In this document: positions 23,602-33,495 of the stretch, piece by piece | How the letters are laid out: each line of letters opens with the position of its first letter | Position numbering within the stretch: position 1 is the first letter of the stretch | NCBI GenBank assembly: GCA_942636505.2 | Contig: CALOGB020000056.1 | Coordinates: 248,001 to 312,000 of the forward strand | DNA length: 64,000 nt | Origin: an uncultured bacterium | Lineage (GTDB): Bacteria > Pseudomonadota > Alphaproteobacteria > Sphingomonadales > Sphingomonadaceae | Direction of reading: 5' to 3' | Program-made: the position numbers and the translations under genes | Notes under the pieces: model-generated | Seen by the model: only the letters and a program-made list of their open reading frames with translations | The model's database searches: none | What the model was told of the DNA's origin: nothing

Positions 23602-24381
23602 TCAGTGCCAGATCGCGCGGTAGAGGCCGAACAGGCTGGTGATCGTCAGGATCACCCCCACCAGCACCATCAGCGTCTTCGCCGGCACCCGCTTCGCCAG
23701 CATCGCCCCGAACGGTGCCGCCAGCACGCCACCGATCAGCAACCCCACCGTCGCCTGCGTAAAAGCCGCCCAGCCAAGCTGGGTAATGAACGTGGCCGAG
23801 ATCGTCGCGGTCAGGAAGAACTCCGCAGTGTTGACCGTCCCGATCGTGGTCCGCGGCGATGCGCCCTGGACCAGCAGGTTCGACGTCACCACCGGCCCCC
23901 AGCCGCCACCGCCCGCCGCATCCAGAAACCCGCCGACCAGCCCGAGCGGCTCGACGATCTTCGGTTCCTTCTGCTTCGGCGGATAGCGCAAGCCCCGGTA
24001 CAGCAGGTACACGCCGATCGACGTCAAATACGCGAGGATGAACGGTTTCGCCGTGCTCGCATCAATGTTCGACAGCACGTACGCCCCCAGGACGCCGCCG
24101 ATAACTCCCGGGATCATCAGCCGCAGGAACAGCGTCCAGTTGACGTTCTTGTGCAGCACATGGCTGATCCCCGACACCGCGGTGGTGAAGGTCTCGACGG
24201 TATGCACGCCCGCCGATGCCGCGGCCGGCGGCACGCCGACCCACAGCAGCAGCGTGTTCGAAATCACCCCGAACGCCATCCCCAGCGCGCCATCGACGAT
24301 CTGCGCCGCGAACCCGACCATGATGAACGGCAGCAGCGTCTCGAAGCTCAAGGTTGTCAAATCGACCATCGGCATCCCCAT
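23602..24381 (-). CDS. TauE/SafE-family (DUF81) permease
   Basis: An inner-membrane protein of about 259 residues with roughly eight hydrophobic segments. Family signs are GFAAQIVDGALGMAFGVISNTLLL, ASAGVHTVETFTTAVSGISH and VGGFLDAAGGGGWGPVVTS. TauE/SafE proteins are thought to export sulfite or sulfoacetate, or move related sulfur anions. It is divergent from cysE, which fits sulfur metabolism. Three close ATGs (24381, 24375, 24369) could each be the start; none has a decisive ribosome site. Confidence 0.88.
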   Translation of the reverse strand: MGMPMVDLTTLSFETLLPFIMVGFAAQIVDGALGMAFGVISNTLLLWVGVPPAAASAGVHTVETFTTAVSGISHVLHKNVNWTLFLRLMIPGVIGGVLGAYVLSNIDASTAKPFILAYLTSIGVYLLYRGLRYPPKQKEPKIVEPLGLVGGFLDAAGGGGWGPVVTSNLLVQGASPRTTIGTVNTAEFFLTATISATFITQLGWAAFTQATVGLLIGGVLAAPFGAMLAKRVPAKTLMVLVGVILTITSLFGLYRAIWH

Positions 24382-24531
24382 AATTTCGCGCCTAAACTGC
24401 ACAGCACGGGCTTATCCCACAACAAAGATAGGCTTTACCCCGATCCGTATGGCTCGATACCGCCCTTGCCCCCGGTTCTGGAAATCGGCCGTTCGATACC
24501 CTAGATACGGAAATCGCGAAGGGGACTGCGG

Positions 24532-25224
24532 ATGTCGAGCGGATTACTGGCCTATCTGGATTCGATCCGCGCCCGCGATCCCGCCCCGCATTCGCGCGCC
24601 GAGATCATGCTGTACCCCGGCGTCTGGGCGCTCGGCTATCACCGCATCGCGCACCGGCTGTACAAGGCGAAACTCTATTTCCTCGCGCGCTGCGTCAACC
24701 ACTGGTCGCGCTTCACGACCGCAATCGACATCCATCCGGGTGCGACGATCGGCCGCAATTTCTTTATCGACCACGGCTTCGTCGTGATCGGCGAGACCGC
24801 GGAGATCGGCGACGACGTGACGATTTACCAGTGCGTCACGCTCGGCGGCACCAGCCCGGACAACGGCGTGCAGGGCAAGCGCCACCCGACCATTTCCGAC
24901 GGCGCGATCATCGGCTCGGGCGCGCAGGTGCTGGGCCCGATCACGCTCGGCAAGCGTTCGCGGGTCGGCGCCAACGCGGTCGTCACGCGCGACGTGCCTG
25001 CGGGCACGACGGTGGTCGGCATTCCGGCTCGCGCGACGACGATCGAGGGCGGCAACGCGCCCGAGGTGCCGCGCTTCGTGCCCTACGGTACGCCGTGCAG
25101 CGAGATGTTCGATCCCGCCACGCAGAAGATGGAGATCATGCGCTGCGAGCTGGAGACGATGCGCAAGCGGCTCGACGCGCTGCTCGCCGACGAGCATCCA
25201 GAGGACCGTCGCGACCGCGCATGA
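24532..25224 (+). CDS. cysE: Serine O-acetyltransferase
   Basis: A 230-residue cytosolic enzyme making O-acetylserine for cysteine synthesis. The left-handed beta-helix repeats are clear ([19 protein letters not shown], then [21 protein letters not shown] with the active-site His-Asp region, [26 protein letters not shown] and VVGIPAR). The length fits the shorter EpsC-like class that lacks the long N-terminal helical domain of enterobacterial CysE. The start at 24532 follows GAAGGGGA. DUF2794 lies 13 bases downstream in the same direction. Confidence 0.94.
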   Translation: MSSGLLAYLDSIRARDPAPHSRAEIMLYPGVWALGYHRIAHRLYKAKLYFLARCVNHWSRFTTAIDIHPGATIGRNFFIDHGFVVIGETAEIGDDVTIYQCVTLGGTSPDNGVQGKRHPTISDGAIIGSGAQVLGPITLGKRSRVGANAVVTRDVPAGTTVVGIPARATTIEGGNAPEVPRFVPYGTPCSEMFDPATQKMEIMRCELETMRKRLDALLADEHPEDRRDRA

Positions 25225-25237
25225 TGGTGGATAATTG

Positions 25238-25576
25238 ATGGGCGTCGTACCTTTTCCCACACCGTCCAAGGCGACGCAGGTCGGCTTCGAACGCCTCGAA
25301 CTGAACCGGATCCTCGATCTCTACGGCCGGATGGTCGCAGCGGGGCACTGGCGCGACTATGCGATCGATCTCGGCAAGGACGCCGCAGTGTTCGCCGCCT
25401 TCCGCCGTGCCGCGGAACGGCCGGAGTTCCGGATCGAGAAGCGGCCTTCGCTGCGTAACAAGCAGGGGATGTGGGCGCTGATCGGCGAGGCCGGCGCGGT
25501 GGTGAAGCGCGGGCACGAACTGGGGCCAGTGCTGGCCCCGATCGAGCGTCGTTTCATGAAGTTGGTCGAAGACTAA
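25238..25576 (+). CDS. DUF2794 domain protein
   Basis: A 112-residue alphaproteobacterial protein of unknown function that I recognise as DUF2794 from VGFERLELNRILDLYGRMV, WRDYAIDLGKDAAVFAAFRR, RPEFRIEKRPSLRNKQGMW and the ending QRRF-like IERRFMKLVED. It is probably cytosolic. An ATG at 25238 is preferred over the TTG directly before it. It probably shares a transcript with cysE. Confidence 0.85.
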   Translation: MGVVPFPTPSKATQVGFERLELNRILDLYGRMVAAGHWRDYAIDLGKDAAVFAAFRRAAERPEFRIEKRPSLRNKQGMWALIGEAGAVVKRGHELGPVLAPIERRFMKLVED

Positions 25577-25585
25577 GGGAAGTCC

Positions 25586-25713
25586 TAATCCTCCCCCGCA
25601 AGGGGGCGGTGGCAGGCGCTTACCTGACGGAGGGGGAGGACGCGATAACCGCTGCTCCGTGTCCTCCCCCTCCGTCACCTTCGGCGACACCTCCCCCTTG
25701 CGGGGGAGGATTA
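25586..25713. repeat. Paired inverted repeat, family D
   Basis: TAATCCTCCCCCGCAAGGGGG on the left and its inverse CCCCCTTGCGGGGGAGGATTA on the right, with inner arms GACGGAGGGGGAGGAC and GTCCTCCCCCTCCGTC. The same composite element is at 30821-30948. It separates convergent genes. Confidence 0.85.
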
Positions 25714-25741
25714 TTCGGCACGCTGTCAGCGTAGCGTCAGA

Positions 25742-28669
25742 TCAAAGCCCCCACGACAACCGGATATACCCGAACTGCCCCGGCACGTCGTACGTGCTCG
25801 GATCGTAGTTCGGCCCGGTGCAGCTGAAGCAGGCCGGCGGGTCCTGGTTGAACACGTTGTTCACGCCGATCGTCAGCCCCAGCCGGTTCTCCAGCCAGCC
25901 CGGCGCCAGCGTAACCTGCACGTCGCCGTAGAAGGTGTTGTCGAGTGTCTTGCCGTCCGCTTCCTTCACGCTCTTGATATAGCGGCCGGTAAACGAGGCG
26001 CGGGCCATGCCGATGTCCCAGTCGACGACCGCATTGCCCTTGAACTTCGGATAGGACTGTTCGGGCGAGCCACGCGTCGTACCCTGGTAGTTGGTGGTGG
26101 TGAAGCCGACCGTCGCCGGGAAGCTTTCGGCGTATTTCAGCAGGATATTGCCGTTGAGCGAAAGCCCGAACGTCCCCGCCGAGGTCTGCGGCGAGCGATA
26201 GACCGCGGTCACGTCGACGCCGCGGGTGCGGATGCCGCCGATGTTCTGCAATTGCGCGTTGATGCGCGAGATGATCCCGTTGGGCGTGCGGGAGATCGCC
26301 GCGCAGCTGAGGGCGTCCGCCGCCTGCGAACAGCGGCTGAGCGTCAGCGTCGCGTCGGTCGCCGCGATCGCGTCGTCGACCTTGATGTCGTAATAATTGC
26401 CCTCGATGCTCAGCTGGCTGGCGATCCCGCTGGTTCGTGCCCAGCTCGGCGCATACACCGCGCCGAACAGCCATGTCCGCGACGTCTCGGGCTTCAACGC
26501 CTCATTGCCGCCGGTCAGTACGCTCAGCTGTCCGCCATTCGGTTCCTGATAGCTGCCGTTCGCGGGCACGCCGTTGGCGATGCAGTTGGCGCGGACGGTC
26601 GCGGACGACTGGAACGGCGATCCGGCGACGTTGGTGCAGGGATCGTCGATTGCGGCGTCCGACCGCGATGCCGCGCCGAACAATTCGCCGATGCTCGGTG
26701 CGCGGAACCCCTGCGCATAGGACGCGCGCAACAGCAGGTCGCTGAACGGCTTCCACAGGCCGCTGCCGGTATAGGTCGTGTTGCTGCCGCTGATCGAATA
26801 GTTCGAATGCCGCACCGCGCCGCCGATTTCGAGCGACTGGATGAGCGGCGTGTTGTGGATCAGCGGTACGCGCAACTCGGCATAGACTTCGTCCGAGTTG
26901 AAATGTCCACGTGCCGGTTGCGCCGGGATGTCCGCGCCGAGCCCTGCGGTGATCAGCGGGTCTGGCGTGAAGCTGCCATATTGGACGCGGTGCTCATAGC
27001 CCGCGGCGAGACCCACGGCGCCGGCGGGAAGGTCGAACAGGTCGCCCGAGATATTGGCGGTATAGTCTTCCAGGCTCTGCGAACTGCGCGCACGCTCGTC
27101 GAACGCGATGAAGCCCAGCATCGCGGGCGTAACCGAGCCTGCACCGCCGAAGATGTTGAACGGTACGCATGCCCCGGTGCAGTTTGCGACCGGGCCTAGT
27201 GCCTGGGCCAGATTGGCCGCGTTGATGTTGCCCGTGAACAGCTGCTTGGCGTCGTTGAAGCCGAGGACCGCGTTCACGTCCCAGTAGAATTTGTGGCTGC
27301 CGACGTTGAACGAGCCATCGAGCGTCGCGGTCGCCGACATTGTGTCGACGGTCTGCGAATAAGTGCGCTGCCCCGCTTCGACCAGACGTCGACGCACCGT
27401 CGAATAGTTCGCGGGACCATTACCAGCGCCGCCTGCCGACAGCGTGTAGCCGAACGGGTTGAAGGGGTTGGTCGCATCGACCGAGATCGTGTCGAGCAGG
27501 TTGCCGTTGCCCGCATCCGGCCCGATCACGAGCGGCAGGAACGCCGCCTGGTTCTGCGAGTTGCGCCGCGTGTAGTTCATCTTCACGCGCAGGTTCACGT
27601 TGTCGGTGAGTTCCTGCTTGGCGCTGACGAAGAAGCCGTAGCGCTCGGACGGGGTCAGGAAATAGTTGAACGGCGAGAAGTTGAAGCGGTCGGCGGAGGT
27701 GAACTCCTTGAAATCGCTGTTCGGGCCAGTCGGATTGGCGGCATCGTAGCGTGGCCGCCCGAGAATAGGCGCCGACTTCAACGTCAGGTTCCGACCACCG
27801 ACTTGGAAGAATCCGTTGGGGGTAGCGCCCGAACAGCCACCAATGACGTCCGAGCAACTTGTCTGGCCGGGGTTCGGAAACTGCGAGATCCTGCGATCGC
27901 GCGTGCTGACCGACTCCTGCTTCACATAGCTGCCGCCGAATACCACGCTCGTCCGCGGCGCCTGGATGCCGTAGCTGACGTTATAGTCCTGCGTATGGCC
28001 ATCGCCCTGGCGGAACGTGCCGAACTGCGCGGACGCCTTGAGGCCCTTCTGCTTCAATTTGGTAATGACGTTGACGACGCCGGCCAGCGCGTCCGAGCCG
28101 TAGAGCGGCGACTGGCCCGACTGGAGGATTTCGATCCGCTCGATCGAGCCGACCTGGATCGTGTTGAGATCGACCGTCGAGGGGATGCCGCTTGCCGATG
28201 CGCCGTTGACGAAGCGCAGGCCGTCGACCAGCACCAGCGTCCGCTTGGCAGTCAGATAACGCAGATCGATCTCGGCCGACCCTGCGCCAACGCCGCCACC
28301 GTCGGGCGGATTGCCGATGTTACCCGAATTGTTGACCTTCGAATTAAGCCCGCCGGCCGCGCTTGGCAGCCGCTGGAGGACGTCGGCGACCGACGAAAGC
28401 CCGGTGCGCTGGATCGACTGCGCATCGACCGTGACGACGGGGGAGGGCTGGTCGAGCGGACTGCGGCGGATGCGCGATCCGGTTACGACGATCTCGTCAC
28501 CGCCAGCTTGGTCTACGGATGGGTCGGCGGCCTGCACGCCCTCAGCGGCCGGTGTCGTCACCGCTTGTGCGAAGGCCGGCATCGCTGCGAGCATCGCTAC
28601 CAATGCCAACCCGCTGGCGCCGGCATATTTGCTCGCGCCCGTGAACGTCTTGAACCCACGCTTCAACAT
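25742..28669 (-). CDS. TonB-dependent outer-membrane receptor
   Basis: About 975 residues: signal peptide ([21 protein letters not shown]), a periplasmic TonB-box segment ([12 protein letters not shown]), a plug domain ([25 protein letters not shown], ending [26 protein letters not shown]) and a long beta-barrel ending GYIRLSWGL. The asparagine-rich plug loop ([14 protein letters not shown]) is typical of the sphingomonad oligopeptide/plant-compound receptor group. There are paired cysteines in extracellular loops. No substrate enzyme or FecI/FecR regulator is adjacent, so the ligand is unknown. Start 28669 follows AAGGGGAAAA. Confidence 0.94.
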   Translation of the reverse strand: MLKRGFKTFTGASKYAGASGLALVAMLAAMPAFAQAVTTPAAEGVQAADPSVDQAGGDEIVVTGSRIRRSPLDQPSPVVTVDAQSIQRTGLSSVADVLQRLPSAAGGLNSKVNNSGNIGNPPDGGGVGAGSAEIDLRYLTAKRTLVLVDGLRFVNGASASGIPSTVDLNTIQVGSIERIEILQSGQSPLYGSDALAGVVNVITKLKQKGLKASAQFGTFRQGDGHTQDYNVSYGIQAPRTSVVFGGSYVKQESVSTRDRRISQFPNPGQTSCSDVIGGCSGATPNGFFQVGGRNLTLKSAPILGRPRYDAANPTGPNSDFKEFTSADRFNFSPFNYFLTPSERYGFFVSAKQELTDNVNLRVKMNYTRRNSQNQAAFLPLVIGPDAGNGNLLDTISVDATNPFNPFGYTLSAGGAGNGPANYSTVRRRLVEAGQRTYSQTVDTMSATATLDGSFNVGSHKFYWDVNAVLGFNDAKQLFTGNINAANLAQALGPVANCTGACVPFNIFGGAGSVTPAMLGFIAFDERARSSQSLEDYTANISGDLFDLPAGAVGLAAGYEHRVQYGSFTPDPLITAGLGADIPAQPARGHFNSDEVYAELRVPLIHNTPLIQSLEIGGAVRHSNYSISGSNTTYTGSGLWKPFSDLLLRASYAQGFRAPSIGELFGAASRSDAAIDDPCTNVAGSPFQSSATVRANCIANGVPANGSYQEPNGGQLSVLTGGNEALKPETSRTWLFGAVYAPSWARTSGIASQLSIEGNYYDIKVDDAIAATDATLTLSRCSQAADALSCAAISRTPNGIISRINAQLQNIGGIRTRGVDVTAVYRSPQTSAGTFGLSLNGNILLKYAESFPATVGFTTTNYQGTTRGSPEQSYPKFKGNAVVDWDIGMARASFTGRYIKSVKEADGKTLDNTFYGDVQVTLAPGWLENRLGLTIGVNNVFNQDPPACFSCTGPNYDPSTYDVPGQFGYIRLSWGL

Positions 28670-28824
28670 TTTTCCCCTTGTCCGCGCCCCAGCAAACATC
28701 CGCTCTCTTATCTTATGTGTGCGAATGATGGCTCAGGGGCGTAACGAAGCAAGGGAAGATTGCGTGATGCGACAATTTTGTTGCTAAATGTGTCATGCGT
28801 GTTGCGCGCAGGACACGCTCGTGA

Positions 28825-30129
28825 TCAGACCAGGACGGGCGCCGCGGCGCGATCCGCCTCGCCGAAAACGCGCAGATACCGTGCGATCTCCGCGGGTTCG
28901 CCGGTCGCCTTTGCCGGATTGTCGGACAGTTTTACCGCGGGGCGGCCATTTGCGGCGATCACCTTGCAGACGAGCGAGATCGGCTCCAGCGCCGCCGCGC
29001 CATCGGGATCGCAGCCGCGGAAGTCGTTGGTCAGGTTGGTGCCCCAGCCAAAGCTCATCCGCACGCGGCCGTGAAAATGGCGATAGGTCTGCTCGATCGT
29101 GTCGATGTCCATCCCGTCGGAGAAGATCAGCAGCTTGGTCTTCGGATCGACGCCCTGCTCCTCCCACCAGCGGATGATCTGCTCGCCGCCCGCGATCGGC
29201 GGCGCGCTGTCGGGACGGAAGCCGGTCCACTCCGCCAGCCAGTGCGGGGCGTTGCGCAGGAACGCGGTCGTCCCGAACGCGTCGGGGAGGGCGATCAACA
29301 GATTGCCGTTATAATGTTGCCGCCAATGCTCGAGCACGCGGTACGGCGCTTCGGCGAGGTCGGCGTCGCTGTCGGCCAGCGCGGCGGTGACCATCGGCAG
29401 TTCGTGCGCGTTCGTCCCGATCGCTTCCAGGTCGGCGTCCATCGCCAGCAGCACGTTCGACGTACCGATAAAGCGGTCGCCGAGCCCTTCCTTCAGCGCC
29501 TCGACGCACCAGCGCTGCCACAGGAAGCCGTGCCGCCGCCGCGTGCCGAAGTCCGACAGCACGAGGTCGGGCAATTCGCGTAGGCGCTCGACCTTCTCCC
29601 ACAGTTTCGCCTTGGCGCGCGCGTAGACGATGTCGAGCGCGAACCGGCCGCGGTCTCGCAGGGCTGCGCGCGATTTCAGCTCATTGATGATGGTCAGCGC
29701 AGGGATCTCCCACATCGTCGTGTGGCTCCAAGGCCCTTCGAAATGCAGTTCATACTGGCCGTCGACCTTGCGCAGATCGTAGGCGGGCAACTGGAACTCG
29801 GCGAGCCACGCGAGGAACTCCGGCCCGAACATCTTCTGTTTGCCGTAGAAGCTGTTGCCCGCGAGCCAGATCAACTCCTTCTTTGCGAACCGCAGCGTCC
29901 GCGCGTGATCGAGCTGCGCGCGCAGCTCGTCCTCGTCGACGATCTCCGCGAGCCGCACCGTCTTGGTCCGGTTGATGAGCGCGAAGGTGGCGTTGACGTC
30001 GGGATAGGCCTGCCGGATCATCTGCAACATCAACAGCTTGTAGAAATCGGTATCGAGCAGGCTGCGCACGATCGGATCGAGCCGGAAATTGTGGTTGTAC
30101 GTCCGGGTGGCGATATCGGTCACGGCCAT
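28825..30129 (-). CDS. pncB: Nicotinate phosphoribosyltransferase
   Basis: A 434-residue cytosolic enzyme of NAD salvage (Preiss-Handler route), joining nicotinate to PRPP with ATP hydrolysis. Family signatures: [19 protein letters not shown] at the N-terminus, [77 protein letters not shown], and [11 protein letters not shown] near the end. ATG 30129 is chosen; the 81 codons that could be added upstream run into the divergent pncA promoter and look non-coding. It pairs with the divergent nicotinamidase gene. Confidence 0.96.
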   Translation of the reverse strand: MAVTDIATRTYNHNFRLDPIVRSLLDTDFYKLLMLQMIRQAYPDVNATFALINRTKTVRLAEIVDEDELRAQLDHARTLRFAKKELIWLAGNSFYGKQKMFGPEFLAWLAEFQLPAYDLRKVDGQYELHFEGPWSHTTMWEIPALTIINELKSRAALRDRGRFALDIVYARAKAKLWEKVERLRELPDLVLSDFGTRRRHGFLWQRWCVEALKEGLGDRFIGTSNVLLAMDADLEAIGTNAHELPMVTAALADSDADLAEAPYRVLEHWRQHYNGNLLIALPDAFGTTAFLRNAPHWLAEWTGFRPDSAPPIAGGEQIIRWWEEQGVDPKTKLLIFSDGMDIDTIEQTYRHFHGRVRMSFGWGTNLTNDFRGCDPDGAAALEPISLVCKVIAANGRPAVKLSDNPAKATGEPAEIARYLRVFGEADRAAAPVLV

Positions 30130-30211
30130 GCGCGTGGGCTCCTGCGTTGCGTAGGGGCCGGGTGTCCGAGAAGACGCGTTTGTGTCAAGCAGCGGGCAAA
30201 GGAGATGGGCG

Positions 30212-30799
30212 ATGGCGCGGTTCGTGGTCGTGGTGGATACGCAGTGGGATTTCATGGCAGCCGAGGGCGCACTCAGCGTGGCGGGGGCGGAGGCACTAGT
30301 CACGCCGATGCAGGCGTGGCTGTCGGCTCTCGCGCCTGACGAGGTTGCCGGCGTCCTGTTCACGTTCGACACGCATTTCGTCGAGACCTACGCTGCGTCT
30401 CCCGAGGCGCAGATGTTTCCGATTCACTGCGTGCGGGGGACGCGAGGGTGGGGCAACATGCTCGACGTCGCGCTGGTCGACCCGGCGATCCCGGCGTGGC
30501 GGATCGAGAAGGGCGTCTTCGACATGTGGGCCGAACCCGGGCTTGCGATCGAGGATGCGCGGGATGCCGAGCGGCCGACCATCGCGCGCGAAGACTTTTT
30601 CGCCGCGCTGGCCGCGACCGGCGTCACCGATATCACGGTCATCGGCGTCGCCGCGGACTACTGCGTCCGATGGGCGGTCGACGGCCTGCTAGCACGGGGC
30701 TTTGCTGTGACTGTTCCCGCAGCACTCACGCGCGGGATCGAGCGGCAGATCGAAGCGGTTGCGGGAGAGGATTTCGCAGGCGAGGTACTCATCGTCTGA
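30212..30799 (+). CDS. pncA: Nicotinamidase / isochorismatase-family hydrolase
   Basis: A 195-residue cysteine hydrolase that deamidates nicotinamide to nicotinate, the substrate for the divergent pncB product. The catalytic triad is visible: Asp9 in [10 protein letters not shown], a lysine in [11 protein letters not shown], and the nucleophilic Cys in [12 protein letters not shown]. The metal-site region [11 protein letters not shown] is also present. ATG 30212 has AAAGGAGA about eight bases upstream; a longer frame adds ten residues without support. The 82-base gap to pncB must carry both promoters. Confidence 0.92.
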   Translation: MARFVVVVDTQWDFMAAEGALSVAGAEALVTPMQAWLSALAPDEVAGVLFTFDTHFVETYAASPEAQMFPIHCVRGTRGWGNMLDVALVDPAIPAWRIEKGVFDMWAEPGLAIEDARDAERPTIAREDFFAALAATGVTDITVIGVAADYCVRWAVDGLLARGFAVTVPAALTRGIERQIEAVAGEDFAGEVLIV

Positions 30800-30820
30800 C
30801 CTGATGTAGCGCTGGCGAAC

Positions 30821-30948
30821 GATCCTCCCCCGCCAGGGGGAGGTGGCACCGGAGGTGACGGAGAGGGAGGTAAGAGCAGACTGTCGCTCCGTGTACTCCC
30901 CCTCCGTCTGACAAGTGTCAGCCACCTCCCCCTAGCGGGGGAGGATTA
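30821..30948. repeat. Paired inverted repeat, family D, copy 2
   Basis: GATCCTCCCCCGCCAGGGGGAGG on the left and CCTCCCCCTAGCGGGGGAGGAT on the right, with inner GACGGAGAGGGAG and CTCCCCCTCCGTC arms. It is the same element as 25586-25713, again between convergent genes. Confidence 0.85.
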
Positions 30949-30958
30949 GCGACGGCCT

Positions 30959-32254
30959 TCACGCCATAGCAGCGAGCAGCCGCCCGACATCTACCGTCGC
31001 GAACGAGGCGAAATTGTCCGCCACGCCGAACGGCAGCAACAGCGTGCGATCGTGGACGATTCCGCCGCAGCTATACACGACGTTCGGCACATAACCGTCG
31101 CGTTCGGCCGGGCTCGGCACGATCAGCGGATCGGTCATCCTCGCCAGCAATTTGGTCGGGTCGGCCTTGTCGAGCAGGCATGCGCCGATGCAGTAATTAC
31201 GGACGCTGCCGACGCCGTGGGTCATCACCAGCCAGCCCTCGTTGATCTCGATCGGGGATCCGCAATTGCCCATCTGGATGAACTCCCACGGCCATTTCGG
31301 CTCGACGATCTTGGTGCCGCCGTCCCAGGTCAGCAGATCGTCCGAGGTCAGGTACCAGATGTTCTCGTTATCCTGCCGCCCGAGCATCGCATACTGCCCG
31401 TCGATCTTGCGTGGGAACAGCGCCATGCCCTTGGTCGCCGAGACCGCGCCGCGCATCGGCTGCATCTCGAATGTCTTGAAGTCCTCGCCGCGAAGCAGTT
31501 CGCAGCGCGCTTCCGAACCGCTGAACGCGGTATAGGTGCCGAGATAATGAACCTCGCCCTCGTCCTCGAACCGGACGAGGCGAAGGTCCTCGATCCCCTG
31601 GTGCTGGCTCGGCAGGATCGGGAAGATCACGGTTTCCGACAGCTCGCGACTGCCACCGCAATCCAGTCGGGTGGGACCGCCATCGGTCGCGCCCTGATCG
31701 GTCGGTGTGACCCGCGGCGGCACCGCGGTCTGGCTCGCGGGATCGACCGAGAAACCGTCGTCGGGCGACCAGCTCCCGGTGCGGAATGTTACCGACGAGA
31801 CATGGCCTTCGCCGATTCCGCGTAGCGACAGGATGAAGCGCAGGCCGCCTTCGGGGGCGTTGGCTTGATCGGGGTCGAGGACCATGCTCGGGTTGAACAG
31901 CGCGGCCGCCTCGAACGAATATTCACCGCTGAGATAGGCGCCGATCAGCAGTTTCTGGTCGGTGTCGATCTCGCGCGGGTTCTTCAGCACCGCCATGATC
32001 TCGCCGAAGCGGTGCAGGAGAAGCTCGTCGACGTCGCGGTGGCGTTCGTCGAGCGACTCCATCACGCGGCGACGCTCGGCGCGGAGTTCGTCGGGCGACA
32101 GCGACAGCACGCGGTCGATCACGCGGGCGGCGCGGGGGTGGCCATCGACCTTGAACGCGCCGGGATATTCGATGTTGAACGGCCGGATGACGGTCCGCGA
32201 AGGGTCGGGCCGCAACTGGATATTGGAAAAGGCGACGAGTTCGGCTTCGGCCAT
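30959..32254 (-). CDS. Glycoside hydrolase family 130 protein (mannoside phosphorylase type)
   Basis: A 431-residue five-bladed beta-propeller enzyme of the GH130 group, which phosphorolyses or hydrolyses beta-mannosides. Supporting blocks are ALFNPSMVLDPDQA, QGIEDLRLVRFEDEGEVHYLGTYTAF (with the conserved acid and Arg region), KGMALFPRKIDGQYAMLGRQDNENIWYLTS and QMGNCGSPIEINEGWLVMTHGVG. The N-terminal 120 residues (SLSPDELRAERRRVMESLDERHRD) are helical and extra. ATG 32254 is preferred to upstream codons, which lack coding character. It is an orphan: no glycan transporter or other hydrolase is adjacent. Confidence 0.88.
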   Translation of the reverse strand: MAEAELVAFSNIQLRPDPSRTVIRPFNIEYPGAFKVDGHPRAARVIDRVLSLSPDELRAERRRVMESLDERHRDVDELLLHRFGEIMAVLKNPREIDTDQKLLIGAYLSGEYSFEAAALFNPSMVLDPDQANAPEGGLRFILSLRGIGEGHVSSVTFRTGSWSPDDGFSVDPASQTAVPPRVTPTDQGATDGGPTRLDCGGSRELSETVIFPILPSQHQGIEDLRLVRFEDEGEVHYLGTYTAFSGSEARCELLRGEDFKTFEMQPMRGAVSATKGMALFPRKIDGQYAMLGRQDNENIWYLTSDDLLTWDGGTKIVEPKWPWEFIQMGNCGSPIEINEGWLVMTHGVGSVRNYCIGACLLDKADPTKLLARMTDPLIVPSPAERDGYVPNVVYSCGGIVHDRTLLLPFGVADNFASFATVDVGRLLAAMA

Positions 32255-32453
32255 GATCGGCTCCAGGTGACGCGGTGTCGTCGCGTCGAAACGGACGCCA
32301 CGACACCGCGAGGGGACATCGCACTGAACGCCGAAACCGCCGCGTTGGCTACATGAATTCAGTGTCACGCGCGGCTGCCGAAACACCGCGGAAAACTTCG
32401 CCTGTCACACCGCCAGCTCGATCATTCGACGACCGGTGCACGAAGGAAGCGGT

Positions 32454-32630
32454 ATGCAGGCTCAACCATCACGACCCGGCAATTGTGCGATCGGCCGCCA
32501 CATGCCGCGATCCCGGCACCGCGACGTAAAGGGGGAGCCGATCCAGCGTTCCGCCTGCCGTTGCTGCGGCGCGGCGATCGTCAAGTCCGCGGTCAGTCGT
32601 CGCTGGATCGTGTCGGGCATGCTCGGCTGA
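32454..32630 (+). CDS. Possible small protein with CxxCG knuckle, 58 residues
   Basis: A short frame ending VKGEPIQRSACRCCGAAIVKSAVSRRWIVSGMLG. The CRCCGA knuckle and basic tail look like a half zinc-ribbon protein and differ from non-coding shadows, but the start (32454, or internal ATG 32502) lacks a clear ribosome site. It lies in the gap between the GH130 and EF-hand genes. The flanking 32255-32453 shows nothing else. Confidence 0.4.
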   Translation: MQAQPSRPGNCAIGRHMPRSRHRDVKGEPIQRSACRCCGAAIVKSAVSRRWIVSGMLG

Positions 32631-32650
32631 TTGGGCCGCCGCCCTTAGCG

Positions 32651-33418
32651 TCAGGGGGCGCGACGTTCCGGAGGCGGGGCGGTCGGTTCGTCCGATCCGT
32701 TTCGCCACGTCTCGCCACCCGCGCGTGGGAGTTCGCCGTGGGTCAGCGCGCTGTCATGGTTACGGTCGAGCGCGGCGAAGCGCGTTGCCGCAGCCTTGGC
32801 AAACTCGCTCGCGTCGATACCGCGGTTGAGGTTCGCATCGGCGGCGACCACCGGCTCCGGCAGGTCGAAGAAGCCGTAGCGCGCGGCGCCGATGCGTTCG
32901 TGGACGACGGCGGCGCCCTTCTTGCTGTCACCGTTGCCGAACTGCATGCCCTGGCCGCCGGACCCGCCGCCGCCGCCGGAGCCCCCGCCGCCTCGACCGC
33001 CGCCACCTCGCCCGCGTCCGCCACCGCCTCGCTCGCCACCGCCTCGCTCGCCACCGTCGGACCGCGGCCCGCGCCCACCCGACGCCACGCGGATTTCGGG
33101 GACCAGCACGTTCTCGTAATAGGCGATGTCGTCGGGATCGATCTCGCCGTCCTTGCCGCGATCGAGCACGGCGAAGAAACGCGCGGCGTCATGCTGGAAT
33201 TCTGCCATCGTAATCCGCCCGTCGCCATCGGTATCGGAGCCCGCGAACCACAGATCCTGCGCCGCGCCAGGCTTCAGCGACGCGCGGAACGGTTCGCCCA
33301 TCGGACTGATGAACAACTGGCCGCGGCCTCGCGCCGGACCATGTCCGCCCTGAGGGTGCGGCGTCTGAGCCGAGCATCCGGCCAGCGCGGCGGCGATGCC
33401 GAGGTAAAGGATACGCAT
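32651..33418 (-). CDS. EF-hand lipoprotein with Gly/Arg-rich spacer
   Basis: About 255 residues with lipoprotein signal MRILYLGIAAALAGC. Four EF-hand-type calcium loops can be read: DTDGDGRITMAE, DRGKDGEIDPDD, DANLNRGIDASE and DRNHDSALTHGE. Between pair one and pair two is a low-complexity Gly/Arg block (GGERGGGERGGGGRGRGGG and on, to about residue 165). Bacterial EF-hand lipoproteins are thought to buffer or sense periplasmic calcium; this is inference here. ATG 33418 is chosen because it begins the signal peptide. It is followed by the kinase/regulator pair further upstream in the same direction but separated by 78 bases. Confidence 0.88.
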   Translation of the reverse strand: MRILYLGIAAALAGCSAQTPHPQGGHGPARGRGQLFISPMGEPFRASLKPGAAQDLWFAGSDTDGDGRITMAEFQHDAARFFAVLDRGKDGEIDPDDIAYYENVLVPEIRVASGGRGPRSDGGERGGGERGGGGRGRGGGGRGGGGSGGGGGSGGQGMQFGNGDSKKGAAVVHERIGAARYGFFDLPEPVVAADANLNRGIDASEFAKAAATRFAALDRNHDSALTHGELPRAGGETWRNGSDEPTAPPPERRAP

Positions 33419-33495
33419 GCAATCTCCCGAAATGCCGTGATATTCGTCTGACACGGCGATCGTTGCCGCGATGTTTTAGCTGACCGTGGCCCAGT

